From positions 1-64,000 of the IMG/VR virus record IMGVR_UViG_3300028559_000034: DNA of 64,000 nucleotides, one strand, 5' to 3'. Origin of the DNA: a virus. The position numbers and the translations under genes were made by a program. Within the stretch, counting starts at the first letter, position 1, and each line of letters starts with the position of its first letter. The notes below the pieces were generated by a model. That model made no database searches, was not told where the DNA came from, and saw only the letters and a list, made by a program, of their open reading frames with translations. Positions 51,882 to 63,100 of this stretch are shown here, in pieces.

Positions 51882-52803
51882 AATTTGAATTTAAAAAATG
51901 ATTATAAGTTATTTTTATACCATCAGATAAAGATGTTTTATGTCTCCATCCTAAGTCATGTAGTTTAGAAACATCCAAAAGTTTACGAAAGGTTCCATCT
52001 GGTTGAGATTTATCAAATTTAATATTACAATTACTTCCAATTACTTCCATTATTAAATGTGAAAGATCTCGTATAGAAATATCTTGACCGGTCCCAACAT
52101 TAATAATATCCGAATCATCATAAGAATTCATTAAAAATATACAAGCGTCTGCTAAATCATCAACATATAAAAATTCTCTTCTTGGATCACCAGAACCCCA
52201 AACAGTAACATCAAGATTATTAAATTTAGATTCGTGAAATTTTCTAATCAAAGCAGGTAAAACATGAGATGTCATCAAATCATAATTATCATTTGGACCA
52301 TAAAGATTAGTAGGCATAACCGAAATGAATTTAGTACCATATTGTTGATTAAAACTTTGACACATTTTAATTCCAGCAATTTTAGCAATCGCATAAGCAT
52401 CATTTGTTGGTTCTAAATATCCACTCAATAAAAATTCTTCCTTAATTGGTTGTGGTGATAATTTTGGATAAATACAAGATGATCCCAAAAATAAAAGTTT
52501 TTTAACATTTGATTGATAAGAATTTTGAATAATATTTGTTTGAATCATTAAATTTTGATAAATAAAATCCGCTTTAAAATCATTATTAGACTTTATACCA
52601 CCAACTTTTGCAGCTGCTAAAAAAACATATTCCGGATTTTCAGTTTCAAAGAATAATTTAACTTGATTTTGATTGGTCAAATCCAAATCTAATTTTGGTT
52701 TAGTAATGATATTATTATATCCTTGATTTATCAAATTTCTAATAATAGCTGACCCAACCATACCATTATGGCCAGCAACATATATTTTAGAATCTTTTTT
52801 CAT
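51874..52803 (-). CDS. fcl: GDP-L-fucose synthase
   Basis: A 309-residue short-chain dehydrogenase of the GDP-4-keto-6-deoxymannose epimerase/reductase type. NADP-binding GHNGMVGSA (Rossmann GxxGxxG), [30 protein letters not shown] (catalytic Ser/Cys), and YAIAKIAG (YxxxK) are all present, as is [13 protein letters not shown]. It makes GDP-L-fucose from the keto intermediate; GDP-mannose dehydratase was not seen in the window. It may supply sugar for virion or surface glycosylation with the glycosyltransferase at 25588. Confidence 0.93.
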   Translation of the reverse strand: MKKDSKIYVAGHNGMVGSAIIRNLINQGYNNIITKPKLDLDLTNQNQVKLFFETENPEYVFLAAAKVGGIKSNNDFKADFIYQNLMIQTNIIQNSYQSNVKKLLFLGSSCIYPKLSPQPIKEEFLLSGYLEPTNDAYAIAKIAGIKMCQSFNQQYGTKFISVMPTNLYGPNDNYDLMTSHVLPALIRKFHESKFNNLDVTVWGSGDPRREFLYVDDLADACIFLMNSYDDSDIINVGTGQDISIRDLSHLIMEVIGSNCNIKFDKSQPDGTFRKLLDVSKLHDLGWRHKTSLSDGIKITYNHFLNSNYE

Positions 52804-52811
52804 TTTAAAAA

Positions 52812-53144
52812 TTATAGAGAATGTAAACCCTGACCATCATTAGATCCCTCAATAGAAATAACTTTTATTAAATTATCATTATCTCCTCTTTTCTTATATA
52901 GTTCATTAAATCCTTTAGCTATTCCTCTTTTGAAGACTTCTGTAAAATAAGCAAAAGCATTTATAGACTTTTCTTCATTAAAATTGTACCAATTTTGGAA
53001 CATATCTAGAAGACCTGATTGATAACAATCGTTTTTATCATCAATTGACCAATATCTCATTTTTTTAATTGTTTCTTTAGCTAAAAGCTCTAGCATTTTT
53101 TCAGCCTTTTTAGTTAGTCGACCCTGTGACTTTGACACAATCAT
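52812..53144 (-). CDS. late-transcription sigma factor (gp55-like)
   Basis: A 110-residue small sigma-like protein. The region 2-type sequence [16 protein letters not shown] followed by [20 protein letters not shown] matches T4 gp55 and other minimal sigma factors (the -10 recognition helix). Shorter than gp55, with a basic N-terminus. It should direct RNA polymerase to simple TATA-like late promoters, which fits the TATATA boxes found before many genes here. Confidence 0.8.
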   Translation of the reverse strand: MIVSKSQGRLTKKAEKMLELLAKETIKKMRYWSIDDKNDCYQSGLLDMFQNWYNFNEEKSINAFAYFTEVFKRGIAKGFNELYKKRGDNDNLIKVISIEGSNDGQGLHSL

Positions 53145-53307
53145 TTCAACATATAGGTCTTTATTATTTAAATAGATAATATTGGAATTATTTTTTCGAA
53201 TAAAAAACTTTTCTTAGATTTTTTATTTAATGAAATTAATTTATAAATGTAAAACATATCTTTAATGTTATATATCAAGTATAATAGTGAGTTGTAAAAA
53301 GGAATAA

Positions 53308-53341
53308 AAAAAACCACAAATTTTAAAATTTGTGGTTTTTT
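53308..53341. terminator. hairpin terminator
   Basis: A 14-bp or longer inverted repeat (AAAACCACAAATT pairing with AATTTGTGGTTTT) with a TTTAAA centre and flanking A/T tracts, 18 bp beyond the stop of the minus-strand gene at 53359. Confidence 0.82.
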
Positions 53342-53358
53342 ATAATTAAATTATCAAA

Positions 53359-54642
53359 TTATCCTTTAATTCTTTCTTTATATTGTAATTCCTTAATTGC
53401 TTGTAATTCAAAACTAAGATTATTTTCTCTTTTCTTCAAGTTACTTAAAGCTTCTTTCAAAACTTGTGTAACGCCAATAATTTTTACAGAACTTTCAACT
53501 TTATTGATATTAAATTTAACATCTTCTAATTTTAAAGTAATTTCTCTTTCTTTATCTTCCAATTTCTTTTTAGTAACTAATTCTTTTGATAATTTATTTT
53601 CGAAGAAATATGTTAAATCATAATTTAATTCATTTCTTACTTCATTTACTAACTCAAGAGCTGATTCGTATTTAAAAAAAGAATTACCATATCTTTCATC
53701 ACAACGATAAATAAATGTATTTTTTTTATAATTAAATGCAAAAACTTCCAAAGTAGGATTAATTAAGTTACTAACTCTTTTAACTACATCAAGTTCTACA
53801 AAAGAATCAATATTTTTAGAAACTTCAACTAATAAAGGATAGAAATTTTTATTAACAATAGGAACAACTGGTGAAGAGAATAAGCTTTCCAAAGTTGTTT
53901 CTTCATTTAATTCATCCTCATTAATAAATATTCCTCCTTTTGATGATACGGATAAACCAACTGTTAAATATTCTGAAATTCTAAAATCAATTCTAGATTC
54001 ATTGATTACACAAAACTGCATAGCAGTTTGTAATGTTCTTAAAGTACGAAGTCTTTCTTCATCTTTAATATTATTTTCTAATAATGTTTTTTCAATTGAA
54101 TTTTCTGATAATACAAACCAAGAATCATTTATAAATGCCAAATGACCATCTTCAACTTGTTCAACAATAGTATAAACGGATTCTCCTTTTCCACCACTTA
54201 ATAAGTTAGCTCTTTGCTCAGGTGACTTAGATAAATTGTGAACAAATAATTTAATTTCCGGAACCCAATCATAGACAGATAATTCATTAAGAATTTTAGA
54301 CATTCTATCTTGATCAGTCTCAAGTGTAATAGTCTGTAATAAAACATTAATTGGATGTCTGTAAAGTTCTCCTTGATTTTTAGAATTTAAAACATTATAT
54401 AAGTTCTTTAACTCATATAAAAGTTCATAATTTTTCATATCATCATTAAGACTTTCTAAAAAAGATTTAACTTTTTTATCATAAGTAAATGATTTAAGTC
54501 TTTCATTTAATGAAAGAATAACTTGTTTTTCTGATAATTCATTTGTGGAATTTAAATGTCCCTCAATTACATATTCAACGTCAGATTGTTCAAAAGACAA
54601 TGACTTTTTGAAGTTAAACAACTCAAGTTTAAGGTTCTTCAT
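53359..54642 (-). CDS. hypothetical protein with C-terminal coiled coil
   Basis: A 427-residue protein (MKNLKLELFNFKKSLSFEQ). The N-terminus is again basic with F and E and could be a loose capsid-targeting variant. Residues 1-170 are helical and residues 170-340 are mixed (WFVLSENSIEKTLLEN, GLSVSSKGGIFINEDE). Residues ~345-425 form a long coiled coil (KKKLEDKEREITLKLEDVKF). Located among head genes; a capsid-core or assembly role is plausible. Confidence 0.65.
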   Translation of the reverse strand: MKNLKLELFNFKKSLSFEQSDVEYVIEGHLNSTNELSEKQVILSLNERLKSFTYDKKVKSFLESLNDDMKNYELLYELKNLYNVLNSKNQGELYRHPINVLLQTITLETDQDRMSKILNELSVYDWVPEIKLFVHNLSKSPEQRANLLSGGKGESVYTIVEQVEDGHLAFINDSWFVLSENSIEKTLLENNIKDEERLRTLRTLQTAMQFCVINESRIDFRISEYLTVGLSVSSKGGIFINEDELNEETTLESLFSSPVVPIVNKNFYPLLVEVSKNIDSFVELDVVKRVSNLINPTLEVFAFNYKKNTFIYRCDERYGNSFFKYESALELVNEVRNELNYDLTYFFENKLSKELVTKKKLEDKEREITLKLEDVKFNINKVESSVKIIGVTQVLKEALSNLKKRENNLSFELQAIKELQYKERIKG

Positions 54643-54704
54643 ACTTTAGTATTTATTTTTTATATAATCTATATATTACAATTAAAAAGTCTATTTTTTC
54701 ATTT

Positions 54705-55712
54705 TTATTTTTTAAAATCATTTAAATTTTCGGGATTATCTCGTAAATTTGCACTAGAAATAGGATATAAATTATTAAACCATCTCGTTTTATAAGGATA
54801 AACAACATCTCCTGTATTTTGTGAGAAAGATATTACACCATTATGATTAATATTCTTACTAACTGTTATCTCAGAATCTATAATATTTATAGATGTAACA
54901 TAAGTTCCATTTGGAATACCATCACCAATCAATTGATTGCCTATACCAATTTCAGATATAGATGTAATTTTTTTATTTTCTCCTATAATATTTTTTGAAA
55001 AAATAGGACCTACTTTAATGATATTTGTAGCTTGTCCATCTACAATAACCGAAGTCCCAAGTGTTTCAATTTTAATATCTTTATTAGATGTGAAGGCAGG
55101 ATAATAAGTTTGTACTTCAAGTGATAATGTTAATTTAATTTCATTACTACTTTTTAAGTTTTTTTCTCTTGTTATCTCAATAGCATCAGTATCTGGCATA
55201 GTTAATACCGCATCAATATTCATATAATTATGTTCAAAGTATATAAATTTATATAACCAAAGAGTATTCATTATTTCCTGAGAACATTTAAAAACATCTA
55301 TCTCACTTTTTAATAAAATAACTAAATCATATGTAACAGTTATTGGAATTGCTCTTACCTGCCTAAGAAGTCTTTTAACTTCAACATTATCTTCAACTAC
55401 AGATCTAAGCCAAACATTAGGATTTCTAAATTCATCACTTTTAATATTAAAATTATTAAAAGTTAAATGTCCTCTAGGAATTTGATCAGTGTTTAACTCA
55501 ACATATCTATTTTCAGAAACTATATCATCTTGAAAAGAATCTAATAAAAATCTTTCATCACCAGTCAATGAGTAATATATAGGAACATTTACATTAATAT
55601 CTCCAGATGTGAAGTTGTTTATCCAATTTAGTCTACCTTCTAGAGTATCTAAAACACATATTGTTAAGTCTCTAAAGAAAACTTCATTATAATTAAACTT
55701 TTGTCCTATCAT
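54705..55712 (-). CDS. tail completion/sheath-stabiliser-like protein (gp3-like)
   Basis: A 335-residue protein. MIGQKFNYNEVFFRDLTICV, then NVNVPIYYSLTGDERFLLDS and PITVTYDLVILLKSEIDVFK with SQEIMNTLWL, follow the layout of T4-like tail completion proteins. The C-terminal ~100 residues are an extra beta-rich domain (ISEIGIGNQLIGDGIPNGTY) common in phage structural proteins. It is divergent from the clamp loader and preceded by TATATA-CTCTC-ATG. Confidence 0.6.
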   Translation of the reverse strand: MIGQKFNYNEVFFRDLTICVLDTLEGRLNWINNFTSGDINVNVPIYYSLTGDERFLLDSFQDDIVSENRYVELNTDQIPRGHLTFNNFNIKSDEFRNPNVWLRSVVEDNVEVKRLLRQVRAIPITVTYDLVILLKSEIDVFKCSQEIMNTLWLYKFIYFEHNYMNIDAVLTMPDTDAIEITREKNLKSSNEIKLTLSLEVQTYYPAFTSNKDIKIETLGTSVIVDGQATNIIKVGPIFSKNIIGENKKITSISEIGIGNQLIGDGIPNGTYVTSINIIDSEITVSKNINHNGVISFSQNTGDVVYPYKTRWFNNLYPISSANLRDNPENLNDFKK

Positions 55713-55750
55713 GAGAGTATATATAAAAACATTTTCTTTTCAATAAAATT

Positions 55751-56719
55751 ATGATAAAAAATTTACTACTTTGGGAAAAATATAGACCGAAAAATATAAA
55801 TGATATAATACTATTACCAAGAATTAAATCATATTTTGAAAATGGTATTAATAAAAATTATATTTTCTATGGAAATTATGGAACTGGTAAAACATCATTA
55901 GCCAGAATACTAATTGGTAAATATTCTAAAGATAAAGCTTTCTTAGAAATAAATAGCTCACTTTATACATCAATAGATGTATTGAGAAGTGATGTTGAAA
56001 AATTTTGTAAAACTCAACCTATATTAGAGACTGATGATCCAATAAAATATATTTTTCTAGATGAATTTGAAAGAGTTTCTCCACAATATCAAGATGCGTT
56101 AAAAGGATTTATTGAAGCTTATCATAAAAATGTTAGATTTATTTTAACAACTAATCATATAAATAAAATTTCAGATGGTATAAAATCAAGATTTACTTGT
56201 ATAAATTTTGATTGTCAAAATACACAAGAAGAGAAATTATTAAAACAGGAGATTTATAAAAAAATAAAAAACATTGTATCACCTAAAGAAGAAATAGAAA
56301 TTTCAAAAGATTATTTAGTAAATATAATAAATAAAAGATTTCCGGATTTTAGAGGAATATTTGTAGAACTACAAAACTTCAAAGACACTGGTAATATTCA
56401 TACTATAACATCTAATGTATCGAATAAACTAAAATTAGATTTATATAATATTTTATATGATAAAAGTATGAGTTATGAAAATATATATCACTTTATTATG
56501 GAAAATTTTGGACCAGAAAAAATAGATATTATAATAACATTATTAGGTAAAAATTTTGTAGACTGGTCAATTCAAGAAAAAAAAGAGAATATTAGTAAAT
56601 TATTTGAATTAAATTATATACTATCTGATTATTCATCAAAACTTGAAACAAATACTGATCCTATAATTTTAGGATTAACAATAGTTGGAAAATTTAGAGA
56701 TATTCTAATTGAAAAGTAA
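55751..56719 (+). CDS. sliding clamp loader large subunit (gp44-like)
   Basis: A 322-residue AAA+ ATPase. WEKYRPKNINDIIL is the clamp-loader box II, Walker A is GNYGTGKTS (41-49), Walker B YIFLDEFERV (100-109), sensor ILTTNHINKI, and S-R-F arginine finger KSRFTCINFD (145-154). It loads the sliding clamp for the phage replicase. It is followed after 19 bp by the gp25-like gene, an unusual replication/baseplate pairing. Confidence 0.92.
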   Translation: MIKNLLLWEKYRPKNINDIILLPRIKSYFENGINKNYIFYGNYGTGKTSLARILIGKYSKDKAFLEINSSLYTSIDVLRSDVEKFCKTQPILETDDPIKYIFLDEFERVSPQYQDALKGFIEAYHKNVRFILTTNHINKISDGIKSRFTCINFDCQNTQEEKLLKQEIYKKIKNIVSPKEEIEISKDYLVNIINKRFPDFRGIFVELQNFKDTGNIHTITSNVSNKLKLDLYNILYDKSMSYENIYHFIMENFGPEKIDIIITLLGKNFVDWSIQEKKENISKLFELNYILSDYSSKLETNTDPIILGLTIVGKFRDILIEK

Positions 56720-56738
56720 TTTTTAAATATATACCAAT

Positions 56739-57116
56739 ATGGCAGAATTCGATTTCAAAGATCATTATATTGGTTATAAAGGACATCCTAGATTTATTAT
56801 CAACAAAATTGTTGAAGATGATGTAATAAGAGTAATTATTCAAAAATATGAAATGCTTTTATTCACAAATAAAGGAGACCTATTAGGTGATCCAGACTTT
56901 GGATGCGATCTAACTAAATTGTTATTTCAAACTAGAATATCTGCTGAAGGAGTTAAAAAGATTATAATTGAACAAATAAGAAAATATATATCAGAATTGT
57001 CAACAACCAATTTTCAATTAGAAGTATCCTTTTTTCAAGATCCTGAAAATTATCAGGATGTACTACAAATAGATTTTCAATTAGCTGATTATGAAGTCTA
57101 TGCTATAATATCATAA
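56739..57116 (+). CDS. baseplate wedge protein (gp25-like)
   Basis: A 125-residue gp25/lysozyme-like wedge protein. LLFTNKGDLLGDPDFGCDLT is the family signature (T-x-x-G-x-x-x-x-x-P-x-F-G-x), followed by IIIEQIRKYI and a C-terminal strand pair. It links tube and wedge in contractile tails. The start is preceded by TATATA-CCAAT-ATG. The stop abuts the convergent giant tail gene. Confidence 0.9.
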   Translation: MAEFDFKDHYIGYKGHPRFIINKIVEDDVIRVIIQKYEMLLFTNKGDLLGDPDFGCDLTKLLFQTRISAEGVKKIIIEQIRKYISELSTTNFQLEVSFFQDPENYQDVLQIDFQLADYEVYAIIS

Positions 57117-57119
57117 ATT

Positions 57120-60100
57120 TTAAGGATAATAAGACTGTGTTATAGTCAAACCACCAGAAGTTGAATTAGTACCAAGTGTTAATCCAGATGAATCTATCAA
57201 TAGTGTATCTGTTTCAGCCAACAAACCGTCACTAATTCTGTATCTAAGAACATACGATTGAGTAGCTGAATTTGTTAAATCATTATAATAAGTAACAAGC
57301 ATAATATTTGGTCCCCAATTTAAAGCAGTTGTTCTATTTTGGTAATATACATATCCAAATGAACCAATTGCTGAATTAAATCCATCAACAACTGTTTCAA
57401 AATTATTACCAAAATTATAGTTATCAGAAGTTTCAATTAAATTAAATCCATGTTGTGAGAATGTTGACCACCTAAATTCTTGTGGAGTAGAACCATAAAT
57501 ACTCCAATCAGCAAATGATTGAGTGTATGAAGTTATTAATGAGAAGTTATTACTAGTTCTATTATAAATAGTATAGTATTGAGGATTTAAACTACCAAAA
57601 GTTGAAAATGTCAATCCATAATTTAAACCAGTTGCTAATTTAGCAAGAATGTTATAATTAACCGGAACCAACCCTTGATTATTTGTAGTATTAACAGTAT
57701 CTTTCCAATATGCTTTACCACCAACCGCAACCTCTCCACGAATTTCAACAGATACAGTTCCATTAGCAACCAAATTACCTGTCCAATTTAATTCATTTCC
57801 AATAATATAAGCTGAACCGATACTAGATACAACATAAGAGTTTTGAATATATGAAAAATCACCATCTAATTCAATTCTAAAACTATTTGTAGTAAAACTA
57901 GAACTATTTCCAATAACATATGGATATCCGTGTTGAATACGTGGGTAGATAATATTATTAATACTATCTAAATAAGGTCTATCTGTATAATTTCCATATG
58001 GATCATTAAATCCTGATGTAAAAGGATATGAGAGCATTGTTAATTCAGCAACCTTAGAAACATCAGCATAAACCATAGGAAGTGTAGCATCTCGATATTT
58101 TTTTGTAGTTAAATTACTAAATGATTCAATTTCTTGAATATCAAGTATACCTTTTATTTCAAAATTCTTTCTATCTCTATAAATCATACCATATCCGTTA
58201 TCGGAAGTAACCTCAATAACTAAATATGGAGTTATATTAGAATCGATTGTAAAATTAAAAGGATTTAAATTATTTACTTGTCTATATTCAGATATTTTAT
58301 CAACAGGTGTTAAGTTAATCTCTTTCCATTCCGAAATATTTAACCAATTATAACCAACTCCCTCATCCAAAATTGGAGAAACAATTGAATTAGTTGCACC
58401 TCCTTGTTCAGTCCAAATGTATATTAATTTATTATATTTAATAATATCACCAATTCTGTAAATTGATCCGTATATCCATGTTTCAGCATTTTCAAATTTT
58501 CTTGGATTATTAGTAATATTGTTATTAATTACAGATTCATATAATTTATCATAATAAACAACTCTCTCACCTATTTGATAATTTCTAAATGCATACCATT
58601 CTCTATAAATTTCATATGTTCTAATATCAATTGTATAATAATCTGGTAATAAACTTGATTTTGGAGTTCCACTTATATAAAAATCCAAAACACAATTATA
58701 AACACTAGATCCACTATTAACTGGAAGTAAGTAAGCCTCATTTAAATCGAAAATAATTGGAGTAAAATTTTGACTAACATTAAATATTTGAGCATCGACA
58801 GATTGATGTATTATTGTTGTACCACTAACAAAATCTGCTCTACCAGTTATATCAAGAATTTTATGAGTAATTGGTATTATATTTTTTTGTAACCAATATT
58901 TAAGTCCTTGTAATTTCTTTTGTACTTCTTCTAAAGTATAATATAAAATATTATTACCCTCATTATCTGTAATTCTAAATGTTAAATTAAATAAATTTGT
59001 ATCTTCAAATTTAGGATTGGGAAAAGTATGTTTGATGAAATCATTATCTTTCCATCCTTCAGTATTATTATCAAATATATCTGGTATTTCTACTTTAAAT
59101 AATTTATAATAATTTTCAGATTCTATTTCTATATTTCTATAATATTCATATAATTCTAAATCATTATATCCAAAATAGTTTATAGCATTAATTATTGCCT
59201 TGTAACTACCAATATAAGGATATATTAGATTTTTCATCATTAACATCTCTTTTCTCTTTGAATTAAGATAACTCCAATCGATTCCTTCTTCTTTTATATC
59301 ATATTCTTTAAAAATATAAACGTCATCTGAGGATATCAATTTACCAACATTATTTAACTCTGTATGATATCTAATATCTTCTATTTCTGTTTGACCCAAA
59401 ATATTAAATCTTCCTAATTCTCTATTCCAGATCTTAAATCTACAAGATAAATATGTACTAATATTAATTTTTGGAAAATTATTAATTATTGTTGTTTCAA
59501 AATCTAAAGAATCGACTTCTTTAAAATAATCAACAATAATTTCTCTACTAAAAATATTTCTTATTTTTAAAAGATATCCATTATTATTTGAAATATATTG
59601 TTTTTTATTATTTGTAGTATCTTTAATAAAAATAGCAAGGTGTTGTCCAACTTTTAGTCCTCTAAAGTTACCTTCAATATCAGAGGTAAATAAACTAGTT
59701 GAATTATCATTTAGTGATATTTTACCATATCTATCACCTGTAAATTCATCAAATATATTTTCAAATGTAATAATATCATTATTAATAGAAGTAGTTGTAA
59801 TTGTAAAATCTACTTCTTCTTTTTTATAAAGCTGTAGAATACTTCTAAGACCACCTTCATCAGATGAATTATATCCTAGGAACAATTGAATAGGCTCAGG
59901 AACAACACTAACATCAGTATTATCATCAATAAATTCTAAATCATTCTCAATATAATCAAAAATAGTCTGTTGATATTCAGGATAAGAAACTTTAGTAATA
60001 TCTCTATTAGCCTTTCTATTAAGAACAACTGTCTCTAATGGTTTTGGACCATTATATGATAATATACCACTTGTTGATAATTGATCTCCACTAAAATCAT

Positions 60101-63100
60101 ACATAAAAAATTGAGGAACGTTATCAGAAAACCACTTCCAATATAGACTAACTGTTGGACTTCCATTGAAATTTTCACGAGGTCTTCTTATATATTCTCT
60201 AACATTTAACCAAAGATAATCTCGATCAATATATTCCGGATTTAAAGTGCCATAAAAATTATCAGTTGAAGAAGTTGGAGAAACTGATTCTATTTGAAAA
60301 GAACTGCTTAAATAAACTTGAACTTCAACAACCTGTTCGGTGTCAGGTTGTATAGCCCAAATACTCTTTCTATCTGGATTATAAATTAATTTTGTTAATC
60401 TACCACCAGAAAATGGTTCAGAGTGTTTCTGTTGACCGGTTGCTGTATCAATTGTTAATATCTGCGAATTTGCACCAATATACATATCTCCATCAAATTG
60501 ATTTAAAGCAATATTACCATAATCCAATGTAGATGCGGTATAATATAAACTATCAGTATCAACAAATAAAGATGAGAATATCAAATCTGTTGATGAATTC
60601 ATCGAACTATTAAAATTATTAAACAATAATGAATCAAAATTACCAGTAGAAACAGATGCAATATCAATTATAGAATTATTATCAATTTTTTTCAAATTTG
60701 AACCATCCTCAAAAACATAAATAGATTCATTTTCTGGATCATATGACAATGAATGACTAAATGACAATATTGCATAAACTGTATTAACACTTCTTGATGT
60801 ACCATCAATTCTATAAACGCCACCATTAGTACCAACATACATATCTCCCTCAAAATCATTAAATGCCATATTATAAGTGAAATATGTTGATGTATTGACT
60901 GTTGTAATTGAATCGGTTGTATCATAAATATTAATAAATGTTCCATTTTCAAAAGAAACATAAATATCACCATTATTATTATTCAATTTTATATCATAAG
61001 CATTTGATGTGAATGAATAAGATGCTATTAATAAATTTACATAAGGATCAATTTTATAAAGTGTATTTCTAGAAAGAGCATATACATAATTTGTTATATT
61101 ATTAAAACAAAGTCCTATACTATTTGTCAATCCTATTATATCAATATCAGAAACATTTAATCCATAAATAGAATCATATACTCTTATCTTATCACCTAGA
61201 ACATAAATATAATTTGTAGGTTGTATATAAACTAAATCTACCATACCAGTAATTCCATCATATTGATAAGGAATATAAGTATTTGACCAAATATATTCTA
61301 TACTAAAAGCTGGATCAAATTGTTCTTTATCATACATACCTTGTAAAAGATTTGGAACCCAAGCTGGTGGACAACCGGTCTGACCAAATCCTATTGTAAA
61401 CGCAACAGTTGCAAATGCTGAATTATTACATAAAGAATCTGTCAATCCCCAAAAAGGACCTTCATAACTTAAATTAATAATATCAGGGTTTAAATAAAGA
61501 GAATTAAATTCAATATTTTGTAATGTATAATATGTCTTATTAATACCAATTATTTGACCAGTTGCAAATCCAACTTCTTCAAGTGATTGACCACTAGCGG
61601 TTCCTAATATTATTTCATTAGATGTTATTAAAGCACCATGATTACCACTATATTTTTTTATAATTCTATAAGTTTCAATTCCTGGAAGAGATGATTTACC
61701 AACGTTAATTTTTAAATTAACTCTTTGTATTTGTTTTTTAACATTAAATTTAAGAGCACTAGCTGAATTACTAACATATATTCCAAAATCGTTTATAGTC
61801 TCAGCCCAACTTTCAGTCCAGTTTGAAAGAGTAGTCTGAATATCAGTATCAAATAATTCTTCATAAACTCTACCATTAACACTAACTGATAGGAATTTAC
61901 CCATATCATAGAATGAAACAACAGTATGTTCTATATAGAAATCTGCAGTTGTTCCAACCTGTACACTAAAATCAATAGGAACATTAGGAAAATCGGTACT
62001 TAAACTTATAGAGTTATAATATACTGATGAATATCCAACTGTTAAAAGAGTTGGCATTATACCAAGAGTATTTAATTTTAAAAAATGTCTAGTTAGCCAA
62101 TTTCTTAAAGTTCGATCTATGGTTCTTTGCATATCAACAACTCCAGAAGAATATATCCAAGCAACTCTTTCACCATAAACCATTTTATTAATTTTAATAA
62201 TAATACCAAATTCATCAATATCAGTAAAAACTATATTATATTCCCAATTACTTGAATAATCATAATTAAATTCCTTAACCAATCTTTCATAGGTTTCTAT
62301 ACATTTTTCATATACATATTTGACACCACCAATACTATATGATGGACCTACTTCATCATAATAATAATTTACTTTTAAATAATTAGTAGGATATATTAAA
62401 TCTGCTTTTAATTTATAATCATCATAATATAAATCTACATTAAATAATTTAAGTTCTGATTTAAACCTCTCAGCAGCAAATGCTAAAGTTATTTCAGATG
62501 ATTGTGTATATGATTGTGTAAAATAAATATGATCTTTTGTTAAATAAATCTCACCAGCAACTAATGATTCATTTGTTATTGTTCCTGAAGATGATGATGG
62601 TTCGATAGGTAAATATGTTGGTGTTGACCAAAATAGTGTAGATGATGTATCTCCAGTAGGAGATATAGCCAAACTTTCAGAGGCCCCTGACCAAGTATAG
62701 GATTGAATACATTGATATATTTGATTATTCCAAATAACTTGACTACCAGTTGCGTAATATGTTAGATTAACATTACCAGTAAATGTTTTAATTCCACTAA
62801 CTTTGAAGAAATCCGAATTTAAAGTAGAATTCGGAACTTTAAATTCTATACCAGGAGTTAATATGTCTGGTATTGGATCCGAAAATTCTAATATTTTAGA
62901 AGTAGAATCAAAATTAATGGGTCCTCTATAAACCCTTGGTAAGTCAGTTCTAGTAATAACTTCAATTATTAAAGTTGAATCAGTAGGTATAGATTGTAAG
63001 TCATATTCAAAATGCACTATATCTACTATATTAGGATTTTTAATTGTTACAATTTCAACATCATCATATCTACCAGTTTTACTATAATTATCATTCTTTT

